Assembly: GCA_030740295.1 (NCBI GenBank) | Contig: JASLXP010000406.1 | Location: 1 to 19,611, forward strand | Source of the DNA: Planctomycetota bacterium | GTDB taxonomy: Bacteria; Planctomycetota; PUPC01; JACPCR01 | DNA length: 19,611 nt | Direction: 5' to 3' | Program-made: the position numbers and the translations under genes | Shown: positions 1 through 7,584 of the stretch, one piece after another | Layout of the letters: each line of letters starts with the position of its first letter | Position numbering within the stretch: the first letter of the stretch is position 1 | Notes under the pieces: model-generated | Databases searched by the model: none | What the model saw: only the letters and a program-made list of their open reading frames with translations | What the model was told of the DNA's origin: nothing

Positions 1-1122
1 GATGCGGCGTTGGTGCTGGACGATGGCACCGTTTATTGGGGCCGTGGCTTCGGCGCCGCTACCGAATCGGTCGGCGAGGTCTGCTTTAATACATCGCTCA
101 CCGGATACCAGGAGATCCTGACCGATCCCTCCTATGCGGGACAGATCGTCACGATGACCTACCCGCTTATCGGCAACTACGGGCTCAACAGCACCGATGT
201 TGAATCCGCCCGGCCGCACGTGGAAGGATTTGTCATTCGTGAGCGCAGCCGTATTGCGAGCAATTACCGTTCACAGCAGGAACTGGACGCGTATCTGGCG
301 GAGCACGAAATCATCGGAATCGAAGGGGTCGATACCCGGGCACTGGCCAAACATATCCGAACCAAGGGCGCGATGACCGGCGTGCTCACTACTGAAGAAG
401 TCAACAATGACACGCTGGTAGACCGAGCCAAAGCCGCGCCCAAGCTTGTCGGACGGGATCTCGTCCAGGGCGTCAGTTGTGCAGAAGCTTACGATTGGTC
501 AGAAGGCCTGGATGAGAACTTCACGAACGGCCTGCCCGAGCACGAAGGCGATCCATTCAAGGTGGTCGCGATCGACTATGGCATCAAGTACAACATCCTC
601 CGGTGCCTCGTATCGAGCGGCTGCAGCGTCAAAGTGATGCCGGCCAAGACGACCGCGGCGGAAGTCTTCGCAGCAGATCCTGACGGCGTTTTCCTCTCCA
701 ACGGCCCGGGCGATCCTGAGCCGGTGACTTACGCTGCAGACTGTGTTCGTGAACTGCTGGGCAAAGTGCCGCTGTTTGGAATTTGCCTGGGCTCACAGAT
801 CATGGGCATCGCGCTGGGCGGGAAAACCAAGAAACTCAAATTCGGACACCGCGGCGCAAATCAGCCGGTGATGGACCTGAAAACTGAGAAGGTCGAAATC
901 ACTTCACAAAATCACGGTTTTGTCGTCGATGCGGACACATTGGATCCTGACGAAGTCGCGGTCAGCCACATAAACCTGAATGACAAGACAGTCGAAGGCC
1001 TGGCCCACAAAAGGCTGCCGGCCTTTTCTGTGCAGTATCACCCGGAGGCATCCCCTGGCCCTCATGACGCGCTGTATCTGTTCGAACGGTTCACGCAAAT
1101 GATGGCAAAGGAGAGGGGATGA
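1..1122 (+). CDS. carA: Carbamoyl-phosphate synthase small subunit (glutaminase), 5' partial
   Basis: CarA hydrolyses glutamine and passes ammonia to CarB for carbamoyl phosphate synthesis, feeding pyrimidine and arginine pathways in the cytoplasm. The frame is open to base 1 and the first visible residues ([10 protein letters not shown]) align with about residue 4-11 of E. coli CarA, so only a few N-terminal codons lie outside the window; the TTG at base 10 is not the real start. The N-terminal CarA domain ([17 protein letters not shown]) is followed by a class I glutamine amidotransferase domain with the nucleophile Cys at bases 784-786 (FGICLGSQ) and the His/Glu of the triad at 1039-1047 ([13 protein letters not shown]). 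The residue after the nucleophile loop is Ser (GSQ), where GHQ is usual. carB is not downstream; purA follows after 66 bases. The family assignment is clear. Confidence 0.97.
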   Translation, partial: DAALVLDDGTVYWGRGFGAATESVGEVCFNTSLTGYQEILTDPSYAGQIVTMTYPLIGNYGLNSTDVESARPHVEGFVIRERSRIASNYRSQQELDAYLAEHEIIGIEGVDTRALAKHIRTKGAMTGVLTTEEVNNDTLVDRAKAAPKLVGRDLVQGVSCAEAYDWSEGLDENFTNGLPEHEGDPFKVVAIDYGIKYNILRCLVSSGCSVKVMPAKTTAAEVFAADPDGVFLSNGPGDPEPVTYAADCVRELLGKVPLFGICLGSQIMGIALGGKTKKLKFGHRGANQPVMDLKTEKVEITSQNHGFVVDADTLDPDEVAVSHINLNDKTVEGLAHKRLPAFSVQYHPEASPGPHDALYLFERFTQMMAKERG

Positions 1123-1142
1123 CAACAGAACGTATCTCATTC

Positions 1143-1178
1143 CCCAAATCCTGATTCCCAAATCCCAAATCCTGAATC
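1143..1178. repeat. CCCAAATC short repeat in the carA-purA gap
   Basis: Three copies of CCCAAATC stand at 1143-1150, 1157-1164 and 1164-1171 (the last two share one base). The first and third are followed by CTGAT/CTGAA. The block fills most of the gap between carA and purA and reads as low-complexity sequence rather than a promoter: no -10/-35 pair and no SD sequence is visible before the purA start. Its role is unknown; it may be one instance of a dispersed intergenic repeat of this genome. Confidence 0.6.
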
Positions 1179-1188
1179 TGAAAACGTC

Positions 1189-2496
1189 ATGTCTGCAAAC
1201 GAAAACAACGGCTCACCTTCAACCGTATGCGTCATCGGCCTCCAGTGGGGCGATGAAGGCAAAGGAAAAATCGTCGATCTGCTTGCCGAGGATGTCGACC
1301 TCGTCGTGCGCTTCCAGGGAGGAAGCAATGCCGGGCACACTGTGGTCATCGAAGGGGACGAATACATCCTGCACCTTCTGCCCACGGGGCTGCTTCGCCA
1401 GCAGACGGCCTGCGTGCTCGGCAACGGCATGGTTATCGACCCTGTCCAGTTTGCCGATGAGATCGACGAACTGAAACGAGACGGAGTCGATGTCTCCGAA
1501 CGGCTTTTCGTCAGTAACCGGGCCCAGATCGTGATGCCGTATCACAAACAGCTCGATGCGGCGATGGAAAAGGCCCGTGGCGAATCTTCCATCGGCACAA
1601 CCTTGCGCGGCATCGGGCCGTGCTATCTTGATAAGGTGGCTCGCAACGGCGTCCGTGCCGGTGACCTGATTAATCCTGCCGCCTTTCGGGCCGTGCTTGA
1701 ACGAAATCTCCCGTACGTGAACCGCCTTCTCCACAGAGGCTACGGCGAGCCGGAAGTCCTGGTCGACGAGGTTATCGAAGAATACACACCACTCGCCAGA
1801 CGCATGGAACCGTTCGTGGTGGATACTGCGATTTATCTCAATCGTGAAATTGACAGTGGCAAGAGTGTGATGTTCGAAGGCGCGCAGGGCAGCTTGCTCG
1901 ACGTTGATTTCGGAACCTATCCGTTCGTCACTTCGTCCAATACTTCGGCCGCTGCTGCATCGATCGGCACCGGTGTTCCGCCGAGCAAAATTCAGAACGT
2001 GATTGGCGTGCTCAAAGCTTACACGACTCGCGTCGGAGCGGGCCCGTTCCCTACCGAGCTCCTTGACAATACCGGCGAAACTTTGCGTTCCGTCGGTGGA
2101 GAATTCGGGGCGACGACCGGCCGGCCGCGTCGCTGCGGTTGGTTTGACGCGGTCATTACGCGATACACTTCCATGATCAGTGGCGTGACCGGCGTCGCTA
2201 TCACCAAGCTCGATGTGCTCGACAAGTTCGAAGCCCTGCAGGTCTGCGTGGCCTACGACCTTGACGGGCAGCGCATCAATGAAGTGCCCGCGGACGCAGA
2301 ATCACTCGCGGCCTGCACGCCGATTTACGAAGAGTTCCCGGGCTGGCAGACGGAGACCTCCGGAATGACTGAGTATTCGCAATTACCTGACAACGCCAAG
2401 TCATACATAGAAACTCTCTCACGATTAGTGAATGTGCCCATTGAAGTAGTTTCTGTTGGCAAGGACAGACGTAATTCCATTCGGCTGATGAATTGA
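1189..2496 (+). CDS. purA: Adenylosuccinate synthetase
   Basis: PurA joins IMP and aspartate using GTP to give adenylosuccinate, the first committed step to AMP, in the cytoplasm. The 435-residue length is normal for the family. Residues 17-27 carry the GTP-binding loop (GLQWGDEGKGK) with the catalytic Asp22; His50 lies in NAGHT; the IMP and phosphate contacts include GTTLRGIGP; the arginine loop appears as TTGRPRRCGW; and the C-terminal base-recognition region has TKLDVLD. The ATG at 1189 matches the expected N-terminus with a short extra tail of about 11 polar residues. No SD sequence is seen before it. The stop overlaps the uppS start by one base (TGATG), indicating translational coupling. 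Confidence 0.98.
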   Translation: MSANENNGSPSTVCVIGLQWGDEGKGKIVDLLAEDVDLVVRFQGGSNAGHTVVIEGDEYILHLLPTGLLRQQTACVLGNGMVIDPVQFADEIDELKRDGVDVSERLFVSNRAQIVMPYHKQLDAAMEKARGESSIGTTLRGIGPCYLDKVARNGVRAGDLINPAAFRAVLERNLPYVNRLLHRGYGEPEVLVDEVIEEYTPLARRMEPFVVDTAIYLNREIDSGKSVMFEGAQGSLLDVDFGTYPFVTSSNTSAAAASIGTGVPPSKIQNVIGVLKAYTTRVGAGPFPTELLDNTGETLRSVGGEFGATTGRPRRCGWFDAVITRYTSMISGVTGVAITKLDVLDKFEALQVCVAYDLDGQRINEVPADAESLAACTPIYEEFPGWQTETSGMTEYSQLPDNAKSYIETLSRLVNVPIEVVSVGKDRRNSIRLMN

Positions 2497-3206
2497 TGGA
2501 TCTGGAAATTCCTCGTCATATCGCGATCATCATGGACGGCAACGGCCGGTGGGCCGAATCGCGCCGGCAGTCGAGAATCCGCGGTCACGAGCAGGGCGCG
2601 AAAAGCGTACGTGCCATCACCCGGGAATGCGCGCGGCTGGGCGTCGAGCAGCTCACCCTTTACGCCTTCTCCAACGAAAACTGGAAACGCCCCCGTACAG
2701 AAGTCTCCTTCCTCATGCGTCTCTATCAGCGTTACCTGATCCAGGAGCGGAAGGAGATCATGGACAACAACATCCGCTTCATCAATATTGGCCGCCCCGA
2801 GGTCCTGCCTCAGTACGTCCGCAAGGAATTGCGGAAGACCATCGAGATGAGCGCAGACAACACCGGCATGCTGATGTGCGTGGCCATCAATTACGGCGGC
2901 CGCGTCGAGATCGTGGATGCTGCCAGACAGTTTGCTTCTGATGTGAAGTCAGGGAAGCAGAATGTTGACGATCTGGATGAAGAGCTCTTCTCCCAGTATC
3001 TCTACCAGCCAGACATGCGTGACCCGGATCTGCTCATCCGAACGGCCGACGAAATGCGCATCAGCAATTTTCTCCTGTGGCAGCTCTCATACTCCGAAAT
3101 CTGGGTCAGCCCCCTCTGCTGGCCTGAATTCCGAGAGGAGCATCTCATGGAAGGCATCGAGGCATACAACCGGCGAATCCGGAAATTCGGCGCGCTTAAA
3201 ACCTGA
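2496..3206 (+). CDS. uppS: Isoprenyl transferase (di-trans,poly-cis-polyprenyl diphosphate synthase)
   Basis: This cis-prenyltransferase condenses isopentenyl diphosphate units onto farnesyl diphosphate to make the polyprenyl carrier lipid for cell-wall and surface polysaccharides. The 236-residue protein has the active-site motif IIMDGNGRWA (Asp14, binding the Mg-diphosphate), the region TLYAFSNENWKRP, and the C-terminal substrate-binding motif DLLIRTADEMRISNFLLWQ. That last motif usually reads RTxGE or RTSGE, so the ADE is a mild variation. The ATG at 2496 overlaps the purA stop (TGATG); a TTG three bases earlier is also open but less likely. The gene ends one base before cdsA, so the two are coupled members of a lipid and envelope group. 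Confidence 0.97.
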   Translation: MDLEIPRHIAIIMDGNGRWAESRRQSRIRGHEQGAKSVRAITRECARLGVEQLTLYAFSNENWKRPRTEVSFLMRLYQRYLIQERKEIMDNNIRFINIGRPEVLPQYVRKELRKTIEMSADNTGMLMCVAINYGGRVEIVDAARQFASDVKSGKQNVDDLDEELFSQYLYQPDMRDPDLLIRTADEMRISNFLLWQLSYSEIWVSPLCWPEFREEHLMEGIEAYNRRIRKFGALKT

Positions 3207-3207
3207 C

Positions 3208-4083
3208 ATGCTCAGAATTCGAGTCCCTATAGCCATCGCCATGCTTGCCGGCCTGTTCGGCATTCTGTACGCGGATTTTGGCTCTCGGTGGAAGGTCGGT
3301 TGCCACCTGTTGTTCATGGTCATCAGCGTTCTGGCTATCCTCGAGTTCTACAAACTCATCAGCGCTACAGGCCAATACAAACCCGTGCGGCACATCGGCG
3401 TCTTCGCGTGCATCGCACTCACTCTCGGTGAATGGGCCACGTATCAAAAAGATCTCTGGGGGCAGTCCATTACCTTCTGGAGCATCAACGGCATCATCAT
3501 CGGCCTGACGATTTTCCTTCTGTTCGCGTACCACGCCCGCCCCGAAGCTTTCAAAGATGCGCCCGGCAATATCATGGCCACGCTTTTCGGCATCATGTAC
3601 ATATGGTTTCTTGGCAGCTATCTGACCAGGATCGCCATGCTGGAAAACAAGCACTTCGCTTCAGAGGACGTAGGAATCAAGTGTCTTCTGTTGACCGTCG
3701 TCGTGGCCAAATTCGCTGACGTCGGCGCCTACCTTATCGGGCGTATGATAGGCCGAACAAAACTATCCCCGAATATAAGCCCCAACAAAACGGTAGAGGG
3801 CGCGCTGGCAGGTCTGCTCACCAGTATCGCGATGGCTGCACTGCTGCAGACACAACTACAGATCCCATTTCTCAACTGGACGGAAGTGACCATCTTTGGT
3901 TTAGTGATCGGATTCACCGGCGAACTCGGCGACCTTGCCGAATCACTGCTCAAACGTATGTGTGACGCCAAAGATTCCGCCTCACTGCTCCCCGGATTCG
4001 GTGGAGTGCTCGACGTGATTGATTCGCTGCTGGCTGCCGCGCCCGTGAGTTATGTTTTATTGCTTTTGTTTTCGCGAGTATGA
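3208..4083 (+). CDS. cdsA: Phosphatidate cytidylyltransferase (CDP-diglyceride synthase)
   Basis: CdsA is an integral membrane enzyme that makes CDP-diacylglycerol from phosphatidate and CTP for phospholipid synthesis. The 291-residue product has about eight hydrophobic segments, the family motif GRTKLSPNISPNKTVEGA in its middle, and the C-terminal signature from Ser246 (SLLKRMCDAKDS then PGFGGVLDVIDSLL, with Asp269 and Asp272). The usual signature is PGHGGxxDRxDS; here the His is Phe264 and the Arg is Val270, while the acidic residues are kept. The frame is open upstream into uppS, but the ATG one base after the uppS stop gives the normal N-terminus. Normal followers dxr and rseP are absent; phoH comes next after 31 bases. 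Assignment is firm. Confidence 0.95.
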   Translation: MLRIRVPIAIAMLAGLFGILYADFGSRWKVGCHLLFMVISVLAILEFYKLISATGQYKPVRHIGVFACIALTLGEWATYQKDLWGQSITFWSINGIIIGLTIFLLFAYHARPEAFKDAPGNIMATLFGIMYIWFLGSYLTRIAMLENKHFASEDVGIKCLLLTVVVAKFADVGAYLIGRMIGRTKLSPNISPNKTVEGALAGLLTSIAMAALLQTQLQIPFLNWTEVTIFGLVIGFTGELGDLAESLLKRMCDAKDSASLLPGFGGVLDVIDSLLAAAPVSYVLLLLFSRV

Positions 4084-4114
4084 GTCATAAACAGAGCCTT
4101 TAATTCTGGGGCGC

Positions 4115-5257
4115 ATGGCATCTGAGCGTTCCGTTGGATTCGCCCTTTCACCCAAACTCCCAAACATTTCTTTAATGGAAGAAATCCAACACACCCTCAC
4201 TCTGGAAGGCTCGCGTGAAGAGCTCGCCCTCCTGGGCAGCAATGACCGCAACATCAAGCGCATTCGTGAAGAATTCGGCATCCGTGTCTTTGCGCGAGAC
4301 GGCGTCGTTCGAATGCATGGCGAACCGCGAAGGGTTCAGCAGGCGATCGTCGCGTTCGATGACATGGTCAAACATTTTCGCCGCAACCAGCGTCTGCTGA
4401 ACGATGATGTGGAGAAATACATCCGCGCGGCCCATCACGTGCCATTGCCCGAAGTCGCCAGCCAGTACAAAGGTGGCAGCGGCTGGCTTGTGTCCCCCAA
4501 GACCAAAGGGCAGGAATCCTACCTGAAGGCAATGGAGCACAACCAGGTCGTCTTCTGCATCGGCCCTGCCGGCACCGGGAAGACGTACCTTGCCGTATCG
4601 ATGGCGTTAAGCCTCCTCCGCGCGGGTGAGATTCGAAAGATCGTGCTGGCGCGTCCTGCCGTCGAGGCAGGTGAAAAACTGGGATTCCTTCCCGGTGATT
4701 TGCAGGAAAAAGTAAATCCCTATCTCCGTCCACTCTATGATGCGCTCAACGATTTACTGGATTTCGGCCAGACGAAGCGGTACATGGATCGCGATATCAT
4801 TGAAGTCGTGCCTCTGGCGTTCATGCGAGGGCGCACGCTCAATCATTCATTCGTGATCCTTGATGAAGCGCAGAATACAACGTCAAAACAGATGAAGATG
4901 TTCCTCACACGGCTCGGGATCGAATCGCGTGCTGTCATCACCGGCGACATCACCCAGGTGGACTTACAGAACGATGAGAAATCCGGACTCAGCGATGCCA
5001 GGGAAATTCTCGGCGGCATCAAGAGACTGAAGTTTGTCTATCTGGAAAAACAGGATGTCGTGCGTCACCGAATTGTGCAGGACATCGTCGAGGCATACGA
5101 GCTCCACGGCAATCACGGACCTGTCATATCAGAAGACGGAAACTCGATTCAAAAATCACCAGAGCAACTGGCCGCAGATGAATCGAATGAGGTAGGCGCC
5201 GTGCCAGCAGAATCCAAACAATTGGCCCAGGACGAGACAGCGAACCAGGCTTCCTGA
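4115..5257 (+). CDS. phoH: PhoH-family ATPase
   Basis: A cytoplasmic P-loop NTPase of the PhoH/PhoL family, linked in other bacteria to RNA metabolism and to YbeY. Residues about 25-90 form the N-terminal KH-like region (EELALLGSNDRNIKRI, then RDGVVRMHGE). Walker A is GPAGTGKT at 150-157, followed by the PhoH hallmark ARPAVEAGEKLGFLPGDL, and Walker B is FVILDEAQN with Asp250-Glu251. A TGDxTQVDL motif follows. The acidic, glutamine-rich C-terminal tail of about 50 residues is probably disordered. The ATG at 4115 is the first in frame after cdsA; a second ATG at 4175 (MEEIQHTL) would give a more typical family N-terminus. The stop overlaps the next gene by one base (TGATG). Confidence 0.96.
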   Translation: MASERSVGFALSPKLPNISLMEEIQHTLTLEGSREELALLGSNDRNIKRIREEFGIRVFARDGVVRMHGEPRRVQQAIVAFDDMVKHFRRNQRLLNDDVEKYIRAAHHVPLPEVASQYKGGSGWLVSPKTKGQESYLKAMEHNQVVFCIGPAGTGKTYLAVSMALSLLRAGEIRKIVLARPAVEAGEKLGFLPGDLQEKVNPYLRPLYDALNDLLDFGQTKRYMDRDIIEVVPLAFMRGRTLNHSFVILDEAQNTTSKQMKMFLTRLGIESRAVITGDITQVDLQNDEKSGLSDAREILGGIKRLKFVYLEKQDVVRHRIVQDIVEAYELHGNHGPVISEDGNSIQKSPEQLAADESNEVGAVPAESKQLAQDETANQAS

Positions 5258-7485
5258 TGCCCCCTGCCATTAGAACTCTCACCAACAAGAGCCGGCCCCG
5301 CGTTACCCGCGATCGTGGCGGCACCACCGTGCGCGGTGCAGATATCATGTCTGTGTCCGGCGGGCGACTCCTATCGTGGCTCCTGGCCATTCTGTTCGGT
5401 CTGTCCGCGGTTGCTGTCCTTACCTGGCGTGGCTCGCCCCTGCCGATTGCTGAAGGGCAGAGAGCTGAGCGGCCTTACCTGGTGCGTCAGTCCTTCATCT
5501 ATATCGACCCAATGCTGAAGACCGTGCGAGAAAGCCAGGCAAGAGAAAGTGTCCCGAATTACTACCGGGAATCTGCCCAGAGCCTCGACAATCTCATGCG
5601 CCAGCTCAAAGACCTGACGGAAAAGCACTCATCAACAGAGGTAGGGCTTTTCAGTTGGGACGCCAGTACTTCGTTTGATGGAAAGATCTCCAAAGATGAG
5701 GCCCTGAATAAGTTCATCAGCGAGATGGAAAAGGAATACTACCTTGATGGTCTGGAACTCCTCGGACAAGAGTTCAGAAAACGAGGAATTGTGCGCCCGG
5801 AATCCTACGAAATGGAGCGTTATTCCAGGAAAATCCGTATTTATACCGCCGGTGGCAGAGATCGCGAGTCCAGCGTGAGTACCCTTCTGGTACAGGGCCT
5901 CGACAATAAATTCACTTCAGTCGTAAAAGAAACTTTTCTGGAGGTCCCGCCAGAATTTCAAAAACTATTTGCTGAACTCCTGTCAGCCGAAGCGATCCCT
6001 ACGCTGGAATATGACCAGCACGATACCTCCCGTCGCAAAGACGAGGCTGCAGGGAATGTCGTTATCCACCCGCGCGTCTACAGAGAGGCGCAGGAGCTTT
6101 TGGCGGTGGGCAAAGTCGCTAGCCCAGAAGCGATCGAGTTGATTCGCGCCGAATATGCGAAATACGTAAAATCCATTACATGGCGAGCGTTGCTCATGCG
6201 CCTTGGCGGCCTCACGCTCTTAGTATTTTCTATGACCACTCTCGTTATCGTTTATCTGAACCAGTTCCAGCCTCAAATCCTCGAATCACGGGCCGAGACC
6301 TGCAAGTTGGCAGGGCTTTGCCTGCTGGCCCTCGCCGTCAGTAAAGCTATCGCTCACTTTGGGCATTTGCTCCCGTTCAGCCCTTACGTGATTCCGATAT
6401 ATATGATGCCGATGCCCTTTTTTGCGTCAGTTATTACTATTGCCTATTCACCTAGAATAGCCCGCGTCCTGGCTTATTTTCTGGCCGTCCTGATCGCTAT
6501 TATGTGCGGCATGAATTTTTCGCTATTAGTTGTCCTGGTTTTGGGCTCGTTTGTGGCCATCTTTCTGTCTCTGCATATTCGCAGCAGAACTGTGCCATTT
6601 AAAATAGGTCTCACGGCCGGCGCAATGCAGGGATTTGCCTCAATGGCCTTTGCATTTATTCTATCCGACAATCCCTTTGGGCATCTGTATGAAGCAACTT
6701 CCGGCCTGGCGAATGGCATCGTTATGGGCGTGGCACTGAGTATTACGCTTCCTCTCATTGAGCGCGTATTTAATATTGTCACCGATTCAAAACTTCTGGA
6801 GCTTTCAGACCAGAATCATCCGCTGCTCAGCCGGTTGGCCCTTGAGGCGCCAGGCACCTACCAACACACTCTGATGGTCGCAATGCTTGCCGAGGCCGGT
6901 GCTGAAGCTATCGGCGCTAATTCACTGCTTGCGAGGGTCGGGTGCTATTACCACGACATTGGAAAGATGAATAAGGCCCACTATTTTGTGGAAAATGAAG
7001 ACTGGCGAGGCAGCATGCACAAAGACCTCAACCCGTCGATGAGTGCACTCATTATTTCATCGCACGTGCGGGATGGATTGTCTCTCGCAGAGGACTACAA
7101 CCTCCCAAGGGCAATGAGAGCGTTCATCTTAGAACACCACGGAACAACGCTTATCGAATTCTTCTATCGAGAGGCTGAAAAATCATCGAGCGACCAGCCA
7201 GTAGAAGAATCCCATTATCGATACCCAGGCCCAAAACCGCAGACTCGTGAGACTGGGATTTCATTATTAGTTGATACGGTTGAGGCAGCCTGCCGCACCC
7301 TTGAAAACCCAACGGCCAGCCGCATCGAAAATCTGGTTCACGAACTATCGTTGAAAAAATTAATGGATGGCCAGTTTAATGAGTGCGGCCTTACTCTCGA
7401 CGAATTAAAAAGAGTCGAAGAGAGCACTATCCAGCGGCTGACCCATTTCTATCACCATCGCGTGAAATATCCCGGGCAGGATTAG
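5257..7485 (+). CDS. pgpH: 7TM-HD domain phosphohydrolase, probable c-di-AMP phosphodiesterase (PgpH type)
   Basis: The architecture is that of PgpH/YqfF: a basic N-terminal tail, one transmembrane helix at about 35-57, a large extracytoplasmic 7TMR-HDED region to about residue 300, a block of seven hydrophobic helices at about 308-510, and a cytoplasmic HD domain. The HD metal ligands are visible as YQHTLMV (His537) and YYHDIGKMNKAHYFVENE (His566-Asp567), with later histidines in SSHVRDG and LEHHGTTLIEFFY. Known family members hydrolyse c-di-AMP to pApA. The gene starts in the phoH stop codon, which matches the conserved phoH-pgpH pairing. The usual third partner, ybeY, is absent downstream. 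Substrate is inferred from the family; no diadenylate cyclase lies in the window. Confidence 0.93.
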   Translation: MPPAIRTLTNKSRPRVTRDRGGTTVRGADIMSVSGGRLLSWLLAILFGLSAVAVLTWRGSPLPIAEGQRAERPYLVRQSFIYIDPMLKTVRESQARESVPNYYRESAQSLDNLMRQLKDLTEKHSSTEVGLFSWDASTSFDGKISKDEALNKFISEMEKEYYLDGLELLGQEFRKRGIVRPESYEMERYSRKIRIYTAGGRDRESSVSTLLVQGLDNKFTSVVKETFLEVPPEFQKLFAELLSAEAIPTLEYDQHDTSRRKDEAAGNVVIHPRVYREAQELLAVGKVASPEAIELIRAEYAKYVKSITWRALLMRLGGLTLLVFSMTTLVIVYLNQFQPQILESRAETCKLAGLCLLALAVSKAIAHFGHLLPFSPYVIPIYMMPMPFFASVITIAYSPRIARVLAYFLAVLIAIMCGMNFSLLVVLVLGSFVAIFLSLHIRSRTVPFKIGLTAGAMQGFASMAFAFILSDNPFGHLYEATSGLANGIVMGVALSITLPLIERVFNIVTDSKLLELSDQNHPLLSRLALEAPGTYQHTLMVAMLAEAGAEAIGANSLLARVGCYYHDIGKMNKAHYFVENEDWRGSMHKDLNPSMSALIISSHVRDGLSLAEDYNLPRAMRAFILEHHGTTLIEFFYREAEKSSSDQPVEESHYRYPGPKPQTRETGISLLVDTVEAACRTLENPTASRIENLVHELSLKKLMDGQFNECGLTLDELKRVEESTIQRLTHFYHHRVKYPGQD

Positions 7486-7584
7486 CAGGAAGCGGTCAGC
7501 GTCGCATCCTCTTGGGGGCGCAGAAATGACTCCGCGGCCGTGGGCAAAAGCTGCAAGACTGCCTGTCAATATAGCCTAAAAAAA

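Noticed and set aside
2962..3207. Upstream extension of the cdsA reading frame into uppS
   Set aside because: It overlaps uppS out of frame, and the ATG at 3208, one base after the uppS stop, gives the normal hydrophobic N-terminus.
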